Shown: positions 48,646 through 61,230 of the stretch, piece after piece
How positions within the stretch are numbered: the stretch's first letter is position 1
Layout of the letters: each line of letters starts with the position of its first letter
Assembly: GCA_036169595.1 (NCBI GenBank)
Contig: CM069765.1
Coordinates: 5,582,501-5,646,500, forward strand
Direction of reading: 5' to 3'
Length of the DNA stretch: 64,000 nt
DNA from: Dictyostelium firmibasis
Lineage: Eukaryota; Evosea; Eumycetozoa; Dictyosteliales; Dictyosteliaceae
The notes under the pieces: generated by a model
Seen by the model: the letters and a program-made list of their open reading frames with translations, nothing else
Told to the model about the DNA's origin: nothing
Databases searched by the model: none
Made by a program: the position numbers and the translations under genes

Positions 48646-48975
48646 CGGGGGGCTTAGCGTAGTGGTTCCACTCTGAATCACAAGCCTCCGTGGTCAAGAC
48701 CTTGGGATCGAGTCTTGGTCATACCACGAAGTAACGTGGTCATAATTAAACCCTCATTATTGGAGGCTATACGTAGTGGTTCTGCGCTGAATCACACAGT
48801 CTCCGTGGCCTTGGTTTGAGCCTTAGGTCATACCACTAAGTAACGTGGTCATAAATAACACACCTCATAATCAACCGGAAAAAAGCTCGACTTCCAAAAA
48901 AAACAACAACAAAAAAAAAACATGGTGATTAGAAATTCTAATCCCAATAATATTGAAAAAAAAAAAAAAAAAAAA
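48646..48975 (+). mobile_element. tRNA-like SINE copy B (dimeric, downstream-type tail)
   Basis: Starts GGGGGGCTTAGCGTAGTGG (A-box), with B-box GGGATCGAGTCTTGG and CCACGAAGTAACGTGG. A linker ending CCCTCATTATTGGAGG leads to a second unit (TACGTAGTGGTTCTGCGCTG; TGGTTTGAGCCTTAGG). The tail CTCATAATCAACCGGAAAAA, GCTCGACTTCC, CATGGTGATTAG ends in an A-run. Flanking repeats CCCACACA lie at 48631-48638 and 48976-48983. It starts 79 bp past tRNA-Lys in the same orientation. It is the most complete copy and the best consensus guide. Confidence 0.85.
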
Positions 48976-49193
48976 CCCACACAACCTAACCTTTTACTAT
49001 ACATGGGGGTAACACGGCCAAAAGACCTTGCGTCTTATTATAGTTAAAAAAAAAAAGTGAGTTTTTCCCAATTTTGTTAAATTTTAATTTCAAATTTTTA
49101 AAATATTTTTCTCATTTTTATAAAAATTAAAAAAAAATTTTCAAAAAAAAAAAAAAAAAAAATATTTTGTCACAAAACATAAAATAGCGCAAT
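48976..49193. other. Spacer between SINE copy B and the NUDCD2-like gene
   Basis: 48984-49050 has some GC (ACATGGGGGTAACACGGCC, CTTGCGTCTTATTATAG); the second phrase echoes GCGTCTTAATAGG at 48581. The rest is AT-rich leader. Confidence 0.4.
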
Positions 49194-49904
49194 ATGTCAG
49201 AAAAGTTTAAACATAATCGTAGAAAGTTTGAATATCAAGGTAGAACTATATATGAATGGGATCAATCAATAGAAGAAGTTAATATATATATTCAACCACC
49301 ACCAGGTTTAACATCTAAAATGGTTGCCTGTGAAATTACACCAACTCAATTAATTTTAGGCATTAAAGGGAATCCACCATTCATAAATGTAAATATTTAA
49401 ATATCATAAAAAAAAAAAAAAGAAATTTTAGTTTTAATAATATTTAAAAAGTAAAATATTCAATATATTGTAATAATAATGGTAATAATAATATTAATTA
49501 TAATAATAATAATAATAATAACCTATAAAAATAATTAAAGGAACCATTTTTTTCAACTATAAAACAAAAAGATAGTTTTTGGACATTTGAAGATGGTGTA
49601 ATTCATGTTACACTTCAAAAGATGAATAAAGCAGAAACATGGATGGCCGCACTTAAAGGTCATTTAAATCAAAATGAAGGTTTATTAAATGATGATGATA
49701 AAAAGAAGATAATGTTGGAAAGATTTCAAGAAGAACATTCAGGTTTCGATTTCTCTGGTGCTGAATTCACCGGTGATAATATACCTGACCCAAGAAAATG
49801 TATTTATTATCAATATATTTATATATATTTTAACCAATGGCATAACAAGCAAACAAATATTAACCTATTATTACATTTTAGTTTTAGGTGGATTGAAAAA
49901 ATAA
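49194..49904 (+). CDS. NudC domain-containing protein 2 homologue (CS domain)
   Basis: Exons 49194-49388, 49541-49799 and 49882-49904 give 158 residues, against 157 in human NUDCD2. The CS domain (about residues 10-105) holds YEWDQSIEEVNIYIQPPPG, then SFWTFEDGVIHVTLQK. The C-terminal signature is LERFQEEHSGFDFSGAEFTG, with the last exon supplying FLGGLKK. NudC-family CS proteins are Hsp90 co-chaperones that stabilise dynein-pathway clients such as LIS1. Cytosolic, no signal. Confidence 0.9.
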
Positions 49905-50043
49905 AATCAACAATAATGTAATAAAAAAAATAATAAGTGATATTTTTATTCGTGTGTATAATTTAAAATGATATCGCAAAAAAAACAGCAAACACAGCTT
50001 TCATTTTTTTTTTTTTTTTTTTTTCCCACTTCTTTCAAAAAAA

Positions 50044-50081
<38 letters not shown>

Positions 50082-50131
50082 CAAATCTTAATTCATTTAA
50101 TATAACTTCAATAAAAATAAAAATAAAATAA

Positions 50132-51019
50132 ATGAATAATAAAATATTGAAAATAATAACACCAAATATTCCAAAACAAATTATTTTAAATAGAAATAAT
50201 AGTAACATTTTAAATAAACCATTATTTTCGAATAAATGTTTAAATAACCAAAATAAAATTTTTATTGAAAATAATGATAGTGCTAAAATAATAAACACAA
50301 AATCAAAAACTATACTATTAAATAATAATAATAATAATAATAATAATACAATTAGAAATTATAGTGGTAGAAATTATCCATATCGTAATAATGATGATAA
50401 TAATAGTAGATTAAACATTTTACCTTCAAGTAATAATCAAGATTCAATATTTGAGAGAGTAGCACTTTCACTTGTAGCATTTGCATCAGTTGGTTTATTA
50501 ATTTATGTATTTTATGATGGAGCTGATGAAATGATTATAAATAATTTAGTGTTTAAAAAAACTGTTGACACTTTAAGATTAAATGAAAAGGTTGTAGAAG
50601 TTTTTGGTGAAGATTTCACTGCAAAAGGTTTAGGTTTTCGTTCAAATGGTTCTTTTACTTATAAACATTCTTTTGATAAAAACGGTGATAGTATAGTATT
50701 AGTATGTATTAATATCATTTTTATAAAAAAAATCAGGTATTAATATTATTTTAAAAAAAAAAAAAAGATAACTTTTATGATTGAATCAGCAAGAGGAAAG
50801 ATAGGAATTGTTGAATGTAAAACACTTAGGAATGGCGCATTTGGTTTAGAGATTAAAATATTAAAAGTTAAATATGAAAACTATAAAACAATTACAATAG
50901 TTGATGAAGTATTACCAAAGAAATTTAATAATAAATTAAAAAATTTCCTTTCAATCTTTGGTATTAATAGAGGTAATAATAGTAGTAGCGGTGGTAATAA
51001 TAATAATAATGGTCAATAA
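50132..51019 (+). CDS. Mitochondrial inner-membrane-type protein (TIM21/COA1-like)
   Basis: Exons 50132-50701 and 50768-51019 encode 273 residues. The N-terminus MNNKILKIITPNIPKQIILN is basic and Asn-rich with no acid, as in mitochondrial presequences. One membrane helix, VALSLVAFASVGLLIYVF, precedes a domain with YDGADEMIINNLVFKKTVDT, then EVFGEDFTAKG and SITFMIESARGKIGIVE-like text across the intron. This order (helix, short helix pair, beta sheet with a G-K-G turn) recalls TIM21, a TIM23-complex subunit, or COA1 of cytochrome oxidase assembly. The exact family is not settled. The tail is Asn/Gly-rich. Convergent with the next gene. Confidence 0.65.
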
Positions 51020-51117
51020 TCAAATAAATAAAATATATAATATAATTTAATAATAAATAATTAAATTTTATTAATTTTTGACTTTTTTTTTTTCATGTGT
51101 ATATTAATGATTGTCAA

Positions 51118-54038
51118 TCACTTTGATTTTGATTTTGGTTTCGGTTTTGATGTTGAAATTATTTTTTGTTTCTTTTTAATCTTTTCATCTTCAGATGGAA
51201 TATTTTCAGAATCTTCTTCAGATTCTTCTTCCTCTGATGATTCCAAATGTTGTTCAGATTCAGATTCTTCTTCAGACTCTTCCTCCTCTTCACTTTCATC
51301 CTTTTTTTGTCTTTTTGTATTTCTTTTTGTTGAAGTTGAGGTTGAAGTAGAAGTTAAAGATGAAGATTTCTTTTTTGTTGATTTCGTTAATTTTACATTT
51401 GATTTTTTATCATTTTTAATTTTGTTTGATAGATTATCATCGTTATTATTATTATTATTATTATCATCATCGTCATCATCATCTAAAATATTTTTACCAA
51501 GTTTTGAAGGTACTTGCATACCTTGAATATCATGTCTTTCATTTAATGATAAAAGATGAAAATTTAAAGAATCAATTTGTTTATTATTTGAAATGATTTC
51601 AATATTACCATTGTTTGCCAATTGTAAACAAGAAGTAAACATTCTACAAACTTCGTAAACTGGTGAATTCTTTGTTAACTCTCCAAATGGAACCATCGCT
51701 TCTTTATTAATTATTATACAATCATCATCGTTGTCATTTTCGTCATCACTAATTTCAATTCTTGGTTGATCTTTTTCATCCTTTAATTTTTTAATAGTTG
51801 CTAATGGTTTCATACCATTTAAAAATTTATGACCATAAACATGAATATCAAAAGTTGGATGAGAATCTTGTTCAATTAAAATAGGTGTTAATCTATTATT
51901 CCAATCATTTACCCTTTGTGATAATGCAGTCTCTCTAACGTATTTGGAAGCACTTTCTAAATATTTCTCAACATAGGATCTACATAATTCTTCATAGGTT
52001 TGTGTTGGTTTACTTAATTCAATATCGATTCCATTCTCTGATATAAATCTTTCTTTAATTTCTTCAGCACCATCTAAGTTACTAAAATTATATTGACCAC
52101 CACCATTTTGAAATGGTCCATCATGATGTTCAATATTATTATTCATATTATCACCTTCATAATCTGAATAATCACCACCGCCACCCAAATCACCATAATC
52201 ATCATCATCATCCCATCTCATACCAATACCATCTTGATTATCGTTATTATTATTTTCTTGAGTAAAGAATTGTTCTTCATTATTATTTTCACCTTCTTCA
52301 TCATCACCATCGTTATCATAATCAACTTGTTGATTACCTCTATTTGCTAATCTTTGTTTTCTTAAAAGCTGTTTATTTTGTTGAATGTTTTTATTATAAA
52401 GATAGGCTAACTCTTTATGGAAACTACCCCTTAATGATAACGATTCATTTGGATATGTAACGATTGGTTCGGTTGAAAATGATAAAATTTTCTCTAAAGA
52501 TTTATCAACTTTAATTGAATCGATTGACGATTTCTCTTTTTTTAATTTCTTTTTTTTATCTGAATCTAAAAGACTAAATGGAATATTAAATGTTTTACCC
52601 TTTTTAAATGGTCTATTATTATTTTTAATATCTTCATCAAAAGGATTTAATAATGCCCATGCATCTTTTGATGTTGGTTGAGCTTGTTGTTGTTGTTTTT
52701 TATTTAATTTCTCTTTTTTATCATTTACTTTTGTAGATGATGGTGATAAATTATTATTGATACCATTTCCTTCTGATGTTGTTGTTGTTGTTGGTGGTGG
52801 TCGATTAGTACCATCGTCATCATCATGTCTCATACCTATACCATCATTATCATCATCATGATCATTGTTTTCATCATCGCTACTATCTTGACCTATACCA
52901 GCATTTTCAAAACCACTACCATCATCTTTATTTCCATTTCCATTTATATTTGAAGAGGGTTGTAGGGGATGTTCACCATTTGGAGGTAGTAGTGAATCAC
53001 TTTTTTCATTAAACTTTTTAAAGAAATCACCACCACCTCCTCTATTTGTTAGATCATCACTATCATCAGTATATTGATTCTTATGAAAATTTAATGGTTT
53101 ATTAATTGATAGAAAGTTTTCATTATCTAAGAAATCTAAACCTCTTAATACCATAGCACCATTTTTTGATACTATTGCATCATTCATTCTAAAATCACTT
53201 CTTTTTAAATCACTTTTTTTACCATTAAGTTCATTACTATGACTTTGAAAACTATGAATATCTTTTTCATCCATTTCATTGTATCCATCATCTAAATCCA
53301 TCATTAAATTTCTATCTATGGTCGAACCACTATTATTCATTAATGCAATCTTATAGGTAGACTCATTAGATGTTTGTTCTTCTTCAGTCTCTTTTCTTTT
53401 ATTCGATTTCATTCTTTTTCTTATACCACCTCCTTCTCCATCACCATCTTCTTCTTCAACATCATTTAAATCAATATTATCATCCTCTATTAATATATCA
53501 TCTAATGCTAAAAATTCAACATCATCTTCATTTTCAATATCTCTATCTACACCTTCTGAATTAATTGACGTTGCATCTTTTCTTTTTCTAAAAAATAAAA
53601 AAATAATACATAAATAAATTAGTTATTAATTTATTTATTTTGTTTTATTATAAAACTTTTAATTACTTTTTTTGTGCTAATAAATCCAATGTTTGATAAA
53701 GTAAACTATATAGATATTCTACTTTTTTACTATATATAACTGCTGATCCTTGAATTAATAATGCAGCTATTTTTAAACAAAAAAAAAAAAAAGAAAGAAT
53801 AAAAAAATATATTTAGTATATATATATAATTTTTAATTTATTTTAATAAATTTATAACCATACCTTCAGCAAAATTTAAAGTTTTAATTTGATTTGTACC
53901 TTCAAATGTAAAAGAAATTTTATCCAAATCCGATAAATAATCTTCCAATTCTTTAGAAATATCAATTTGCCAATTTTCTGCAAGATCTCTAATTGGTTGA
54001 ATTAGGTATGAATAATCTTTTGTCGCTGCTACTTCCAT
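51118..54038 (-). CDS. Condensin-2 complex subunit H2 (kleisin, NCAPH2 homologue)
   Basis: Exons 54038-53864, 53766-53667 and 53587-51118 encode 914 residues. The N-terminus matches NCAPH2: [46 protein letters not shown], then [19 protein letters not shown] in exon 2. The C-terminal winged-helix part matches [28 protein letters not shown] and [20 protein letters not shown]. The middle is long, acidic and Asn-rich, and twice contains DGIGMR.DDDD. As kleisin it would bridge the SMC2-SMC4 heads and bind the HEAT subunits, in chromosome compaction. The very C-terminus is Ser/Glu/Lys-rich ([13 protein letters not shown]), larger than in animals. Confidence 0.92.
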
Positions 54039-54479
54039 TTTTTGTTTTTTTTTTTTTAAAATGTTTTAAAGTATCAACTAGTGGTTGATATTATTCAAAT
54101 TTTTTTTTATTTTTTTTATTGTTTTTTTTAATTTTGAAGATAACTAATTTTGATTTTTTTTTTTTTTTTTTTTGAATATATATTTATATTTATACATATG
54201 TGTAAATAACTATAAAATTAAAAGAAAAAAAAAATTAAAAACAAAATTAAAAAAATTCAAAAAATTTAAAAAAAATATTTTGGTGGGGAATTTTTATAAA
54301 AATTGGCGCCAAAATAAAAACATTAATTAATTTTACAACTATTAAAAATAATAGTTTGAAAATAAATATTTACAAATATAAAAATATAATTATGTTTTTG
54401 TTATTACTTTTTACATTTGTAAGATTATTGATTAATCATATTATATAAATTAAAATACTTATTTAAAAAATTATTATAA

Positions 54480-54513
<34 letters not shown>

Positions 54514-54807
54514 CACGACCCAATTTATTTTTTTTCATTTTTTTTAAAAATTCAAATTTTTAGGGGGGAAATAATCAGTTAAAGGGTTTTTTTTTTTTTT
54601 TTTTTTTTTTAATTTTAATTTTTTTTTTTTAACACAAACAGATAGATTAAACAAATAAAACCACACAGAAACACACAAATTAATTTTTTTTCTTTTGTAA
54701 TAACAATTATCATTAAAAAAAAAAAAAAAAAAAAATTTATTGTTGGTTTAAGAATAAAAAGATAAAAATAAAAAGAAAGAAAAAAAATATAAGAAAGATA
54801 AAAGAAA
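54039..54807. other. Divergent promoter region, ncaph2-like / NASP-like
   Basis: AT-rich with T-runs. 54632-54690 (ACACAAACAG, CCACACAGAAACACACAAA) is a CA-rich leader-like stretch next to the NASP-like ATG, of the kind common in Dictyostelium promoters. GGCGCC at 54305 is unusual here. Confidence 0.5.
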
Positions 54808-56439
54808 ATGTATCAGCCTACTATTGAAGAATATGAAGAGACTACTTCCTCTACAATAACAAAAAAAGAAGAGAAACCAAAGGTAGAGATAGGTGAAGGT
54901 GAGGCAGGTATTACGTTTGAAGATTATGAGGAAGAAGGTGAAGAGGAAGAGGGTGAGGAGGAGGAAGAAGAAGAACAAACTTTAGATAAAGAAACTATCA
55001 TTAAAAATTCAGAAGGAAGTGAAAAAGCAGGTGATCTTTTAATGAAAGAAAAAGATTATTCATCTGCATGTGGTTTATATTGTAGTGCTTTAAAAAATTT
55101 GTAACTATTCTTCTTTTTATTTGTTTTAATAATAATAATATTAATAATATATTATAATTTTAAATTTTAGGTGTTCAGTTTATGGTGCATTATCACCAAA
55201 AGTTGCACATTTATATGTTAAATATGGTAATTCATTAATTTTAACATATAAACAAGAAGAATCTGAAAATTTAATGAATTTATTAGGTTCAAAGATCAAA
55301 GAATTTGCTGAAAAAGAAGATTCAAACTCCACCGCCACTACTACTGCTACAACACCACAACCTACTACAACCACAACTACAACAACAACTACAACAACAA
55401 CAACTACCACTTCTGCCACTGAAGATGCACCAGATAAGAATGCATCTGATAAAAAAAATAGTAAAAAAGAAGAAGAAGAATCTGAGGATATTACCACAGA
55501 AGAATCATCTAAACCTGTAAATAAACAAACCACAAAAGAAGATAATGAAGAAGAAGAAGAAGAAGCTAGCTCAATTCAAATCGCTTGGGAAGTATTAGAA
55601 ACTGCAAGAGTAATCTATGAAAAAGAAAAAGATAAACAAATTGAACTTTCAGATGTACATGTTTCATTAGGTGATTTATTCATTGATTCTGGTAACTATT
55701 TTTTTATTTTTTTATTAAATAATAAATATATGAGTATTAATAAGTTTTTTTTTTTTTTTTAATTATTTAAAAAGATCAAATTGAAAATGCAATTGAAGAA
55801 TATGATAAAGCATTAAGAATTAGAAAAGATATTAGAGATGGTGATTTAAGATCTATTGCAGAGATTCATTATGCAATGGGTTTAGCATTCCATGTTGAAA
55901 ATAAAGCACCAATCGCTGAAAAACATTTTAGAACCGCAATTGATTTATTGGGTGAACAATTGAATAAGATACAACGATCATTAAATGGTGAAACCAATAC
56001 TGACAAGTTAAAGAGTATCGCTGATGAGATTCAAGATTTGAAAAATATCATTGTCGATCTTCAAAGTAGATTGGACGAAGTTGTTCCAATCGATACCTCT
56101 AATGAACCAGTACCAAAAGAACTTCAACAAGATGAACAACAGCCAGTTTTCTCAACTACTGCTAGTCAAAATCCAATTAAACCTGGTACTCCAGTCAATA
56201 CTTTTGGTGTGGTTGGCAAATCTGCAAGAAGAAGTATCACACCTCTTACGAATAATAGTAATTCAACAACCTCAACTCCAAATAAATTCACTCCAGTTGA
56301 AACAACTACCAATACCACTTCTGAATCTACTTCTACCAATTCAACAAATGGTAAGAGAAGACTTGAAGATCTTATGAATGGTGCTCAAGTACCAGAATCA
56401 TTTTCAACAAATTCCGAAGAAAAAAAACAAAAACTATAA
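54808..56439 (+). CDS. NASP/Sim3-type histone chaperone (SHNi-TPR)
   Basis: Exons 54808-55100, 55171-55691 and 55775-56439 encode 492 residues. TPR1 is GSEKAGDLLMKEKDYSSACG; the TPR2 area YGALSPKVAHLYVKYGNSLI is interrupted by a Thr/Ala/Glu-rich acidic insert. TPR3-4 read IELSDVHVSLGDLFIDSDQI and AIEEYDKALRIRKDI, IAEIHYAMGLAFHVENKAP. Then comes a coiled-coil EQLNKIQ region. An acidic patch (EEEGEEEEGEEEEEEEQ) lies N-terminal. NASP proteins hold soluble H3-H4 and deliver it to CENP-A or replication assembly. The basic C-tail GKRRLEDLMNG..KKQKL looks like a nuclear signal. Confidence 0.88.
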
Positions 56440-56632
56440 ATAAATAAAAAAAAAATTTTAAAAAAAAAATTATTAAAATCAATTGGTTAAACAGAAAAAA
56501 AAAAAAAAAAAAAAAATTTTAATTTCCCATTTTTTTTCTCGCTCCCATATAAACCTGTTTTTTAATTCAAATTTTATCAAAAAAAAAAGAAAAAAATTTT
56601 AATTTTTCTGCAACACATTCCTAGTAATTTAT

Positions 56633-56672
<40 letters not shown>

Positions 56673-56722
56673 GTCATTCATTTCTTTCATATTAACTTCT
56701 TTAAATAAAAAGAAAAAAAAAT

Positions 56723-57481
56723 ATGTCTTCAACCAATACCAATAACAATTTATTTTCTTATGAGAAATATTCAAAATTGGAAGGGGTTGATTACGATGAT
56801 AACTCTGATTATAGCGACAGTGATGGTGATAATGATTATATAGACAATGATTCATACACATCAAATAAGGGATCAAATAAAAATAATAGTGGTGGTGGTG
56901 GTGGTGGTGGATGTCCAAAACCAAAAAAGAACACTCCACAATTATCTTCGCCATCTATAGAAACAACAGTAACGACAAAAACAGAAAAATCACTAAAAAT
57001 TAATAAACAACAACAACAACAACAAGAAAAGGAATTAAATGAAATAATGGAAGAAACAAATAAAGCAAAGAAATTAACAAAATCAGAAGTTCAATCGATT
57101 ATAGATGATGAAATTGAAAATAAAAAGAAGGAGAGATTACCATCCAGTGAAGAGGTTTATAATCGTATTTTATATGATGGTTTATTAAATGATAAAATCG
57201 ATGACTTTATAATATCCTATGAAGATCGTTTTGATGGTTTAAAAAATGCTACATTTAAATCCTTTGAATTTGGTGTTATACCATTACACAGAATTAAAAA
57301 ATTTAGTTATTTAAATACAATCGTTTGGGATCGTAATGAAAGAATTTATGATTTCTCTATATTTGATACAAATGAAAATAATAATGAAAATAATAATGAA
57401 AATAATAATGAAAATAATAATGAAAATAATAATGAAAATAATAATGAAAATAATAGTGAAAATAATAATGAAAATAACTAA
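56723..57481 (+). CDS. MJ1316/DUF504-domain protein
   Basis: 252 residues, no intron. The N-terminus is acidic and low complexity (DYDDNSDYSDSDGDND, a Gly7 run, poly-Gln). Residues about 130-215 form the domain: PSSEEVYNRILYDGLLNDKI, FIISYEDRFDG, FGVIPLHRIKKF and TIVWDRNERIYDFS match the DUF504 pattern (NRILWD, Y.DR, IP.HR, VWDR). This domain is proposed to recognise RNA 2',3'-cyclic phosphate ends and occurs in vertebrate LENG9 and archaeal proteins. It ends in 10 copies of a 12-bp NENN repeat. An RNA-repair or end-sensing role is inferred from the family only. Confidence 0.78.
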   Translation: MSSTNTNNNLFSYEKYSKLEGVDYDDNSDYSDSDGDNDYIDNDSYTSNKGSNKNNSGGGGGGGCPKPKKNTPQLSSPSIETTVTTKTEKSLKINKQQQQQQEKELNEIMEETNKAKKLTKSEVQSIIDDEIENKKKERLPSSEEVYNRILYDGLLNDKIDDFIISYEDRFDGLKNATFKSFEFGVIPLHRIKKFSYLNTIVWDRNERIYDFSIFDTNENNNENNNENNNENNNENNNENNNENNSENNNENN

Positions 57482-57601
57482 TTAAAACGAAAATAAGAAA
57501 TAAAAAAAACACAGAATTATTTTTAAAAAAAATTATATTACTTTTTTTATTTCTAATTTTTTTATTTAATTTTACATTATTATTATTATTATTTTTTTTT
57601 T

Positions 57602-58715
57602 TTAGTAAGCATAGATTCTAGTATGTCTTCTTGAGTCGCAACTACTATTACTATTATTATTATTATTATTATTATTATCATCGTGATTATTATTATTATT
57701 ATTACTATTACTATTATTAGTGTTTGAATTAAAAATTTCATTACTAGAGGAAGTGGTAGTTTGAGAAGAAATTTGTTGTAGTTGTTGAATTTCTTGTTTC
57801 ATTAAATATAATTTATAATTATTTTTATTTCTAAAATGAGGTGGTGGGGAATTTGATTCACTCTTTGATGAAGAAAACATTCCAGTAAATTCTATATTAT
57901 CGTGTATTCTAAGTACGTGTAAATGTAATGAATCCTGTTGTAAATTTTGATCATCCAAATGAATTTTCATACCATTACTAGAATTATTATTATTATTATG
58001 ATGATTATTATTAATATTTTGATTATTGTTATTATTTGATTTATTATGAATACTATTATTATTTAAAGTTAAAGTATAAATAAAAGACCAACCACTATCA
58101 CCACCTGTTAATTTAAATTTTAAAGATTGACCATTGAAAGAGATGAATTCAGCTTCAAATTTATTTTTAGTATATTCAACAATAAAGTTAATACCATTAA
58201 ACGAAATCTTTGTTGAATTTAAAACTTGAACATCGCACCATTGTTCATGCCAAGTTCCAATGAATTGCGAAACAGATCTAATGGTTTGTAGCTCTTGAAT
58301 ATAAATTTGTTTACATTGTTGAGTGTTTAATATTTTTGGAAATTCATTTAATTGGAAATGATAACAAAAATTGAATCTAATCATTGGATAAAATCCCCTC
58401 CATATCCAATCATCTTCTGCTAACACTCTAAATGAATGACAAACTCTACTCAAACAACATAATTCTGTTGGTGTTAAATATGATAAAATATATAATAATA
58501 TATCATATGGTAACTCTTCACAAATAGTTAAATTTCTTTTTTTTGAGTCTAAATAAATAAAAAATGAAAAAAAAAAATGAAAAAAATAAAAATAAAAATA
58601 TGTTAGTCATTTTTTTTATTGATTTTTTTTTTTTTTTATTAATCAATAAAAATAAAATTTTTAAAAAGAAATATTTACTATAGGAATATAAATTTTCTTT
58701 CATTATAATATCCAT
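57602..58715 (-). CDS. F-box protein
   Basis: Exons 58715-58679 and 58548-57602 give 327 residues. After a short leader (MDIIMKENLYSYN) the F-box reads EELPYDILLYILSYLTPTEL, then CCLSRVCHSFRVLAEDDWIW, with the usual Leu-Pro and Trp. A beta-rich middle follows (GTWHEQWCDVQVLNSTKISF, GGDSGWSFIYTL), perhaps the substrate-binding domain, interrupted and followed by poly-Asn. It would serve as substrate receptor of an SCF ubiquitin ligase. The intron separates the leader from the F-box. Convergent with the previous gene. Confidence 0.85.
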
Positions 58716-59478
58716 TTTTGATAATAAATAATTATTTTTTCCAATTTTTTTTAAAAAAAAAAATAGGTTGAACAAAAAAAAAAAAAAACAAAATAAATAC
58801 AAAAAAGGAAAATAAAAAAGACCTTAAATATTTATTAATATAATTAATATATTTTTATATTTTTTTTAAAAATTATTTATTTAATTTTTTTTTTTTATAA
58901 TTAATTTTTTATAATTTTAAAAAAAAAAAAAAAAAGTTGGGTGAGTGGAAAAGTGTGCTATTAGTGGTGTTGGTGATAAAGAGGGGTAGTTAAGGATAGA
59001 GAGGCACTATGTGAGATAGATGTGTGAGTAATGGTACAAGTTGGTTGGATTTTTAAAGTTTTTGTTATAATTAATTATAACAATAATATAATAACTCTAT
59101 CTTTGAATTACTGAATTTATAAAACAAAAACAAAAAAAAAAATAAAAAAAAATTTTGGAGAAAAAAAAAAAAAAAATGGAAAGAAAAAAAAAAATAAAAA
59201 AATAAAAAACAAACTATTAACTACCTCTCTCGCTCAATATTTTAATGTGTGTGGAAATAAAGATTCAGTTTGACAAAGATTCTTTTTTTTTAAAAAAAAA
59301 AAAAAAAATATATATTTTTTTTTTTTATTTTTTTTTTTTATTTTTTTTTTTTAAAAACTAACGACATTTCTTTTTTATTTTAAAATAATAATGCGCATTC
59401 AAATTTGGAAACAAATAATTAATTTTTTTTTTTTCTATTTTTTTCCCTTTAACAGTCTGTTGCTTGCTTCTTTGGTTT

Positions 59479-59516
<38 letters not shown>

Positions 59517-59678
59517 CCATTTATCTGTTTATCTAATTTCAAATAAAATTTCAATTTTGAATTTTACTTCTATTTTTTGTTTTTTTTTTTTTTTTTTTCA
59601 AAATAAATTAATTATTATTGTTATAAACATAAGATAAAAAAAAAAATTTATATTTTAAATAATTCTTCATTGAATCAT

Positions 59679-59710
<32 letters not shown>

Positions 59711-59976
59711 CAATTATTTTTTTTATTTTTTTTTTATTTTAATTTGTTAAAAACAATCTATAATTTCTAAAATAAGTTGTACTGTTTATATATTTTTTTA
59801 AAAAATAAATACCAATAATCAATTAAAATTCTATTTCACTTTTCAAAAATCATTTTTATTAGATTCAATTTAAAAAAAAAAAAAAATCACACAAAGTTTG
59901 TTTATATATTTTTTATAAAACAAACAACTTTATAATCAAAAACAATAGCATTTCTTTTCAAATATTAAAATAAATA

Positions 59977-60013
<37 letters not shown>

Positions 60014-60611
60014 GTTTAAATCTTAAAAATCCTCCTAAAAGTATTTATTACAAATTTTGAATAAAAGCAAAAAATATCAGATTTATAAATTGAATTTGGT
60101 AAAAAAGTTTTATTTTTTACAATTAAAATATTAATACGATTAAGAATATTTTTGTAATTATGAATTAGAATATTCCAATAAACAATTTTAAATCTTTTTT
60201 GAAATACCAAATATGTTTTTTTATTTTTTATTTTTTATTTTTTTACCAAATATATATATTTTTTTTTTCTTTTTTTTTTTGAATCATTTATTTTTAACAA
60301 CACAACTAAAATTATGAGAATGGTTTATATTTCTTTATATTTTCTGTTCTACTAAAAATTTCTCAGGTCAATAGAAATTTTTTTTAAATAATTAATGAAA
60401 CAAAAAAAAAAAATATTTGATATTAAAAAAAAAATAATTTATAATTTTTATTTATTTTTATTTTTATTTTTTTTTTTTTGTGAAAATTTTTTTTTTCTAA
60501 TTTTTGTTTTGTTTTTTTTTTTATGAAAAATAATAATAACCACACAAACGTTTTATTCTTTCAGGCGCCAATTTTTCATTTCCTTTTAAAAAAAAAAGAA
60601 AAATTAAGGAT
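58716..60611. other. Long intergenic region with a G-rich block
   Basis: Mostly A/T homopolymers. 58936-59052 is strikingly different: about 115 bases, G+T+A with only four or five C (GTTGGGTGAGTGG, GGTGTTGGTG, GAGGGGTAG). It lies about 220 bp upstream of the F-box gene, CA-rich in its sense. It could be a binding platform for G-box factors, or an RNA. GGCGCC occurs at 60565 just before the VASt gene. Nothing else is called. Confidence 0.5.
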
Positions 60612-61183
60612 ATGAAAGAAGATAAAATTAATAGGGTATTGAATTGTAGTTATAAAGAATTTATTGATATATATAAAGATGAAAGTAGTCAAAATGATTA
60701 TCATTTAAAAAGGGGTGATATTAATATAAAATTTACAAATTGGGTGCAACAAAACATTACATCATCATCATCATCACAAATTGTGAATGAAGAAAGAAAT
60801 ATAACATTTCAAGCACCAATAAATGCACCACAATCAGTTTTGAAAATCATTGGAAAGAATGCAACAACCATCAATGAAAAACAAAAGATATCAGTTAATC
60901 ATAAACTATCCAGTATACATATCCAAACATTCTATCAACCAGATATCATGGGTGAATATTTTAGTGTTGAAACTGAATGGTTTCTAAAAACAATTGAAAA
61001 TGAAAAATGTTCATTAGAACTTTCAATTCGTGTAACTTTTAAAATGACATTTGTGGGTAACCTCTTTGAAGTTTTCATCATCAAAGCTGCCTCTGAATCT
61101 GCTCTTCAATATGTTGATATAGTCGAAGAATTTTTAATAAAATTAAATAAAGATAAACAATTACATCATCAACAACAATTATT

Positions 61184-61230
<47 letters not shown>

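Noticed and set aside
53370-53564. + strand Leu/His ORF opposite the kleisin gene
   Set aside because: Antisense of Asp/Glu-rich codons in exon 3 of the NCAPH2 homologue.
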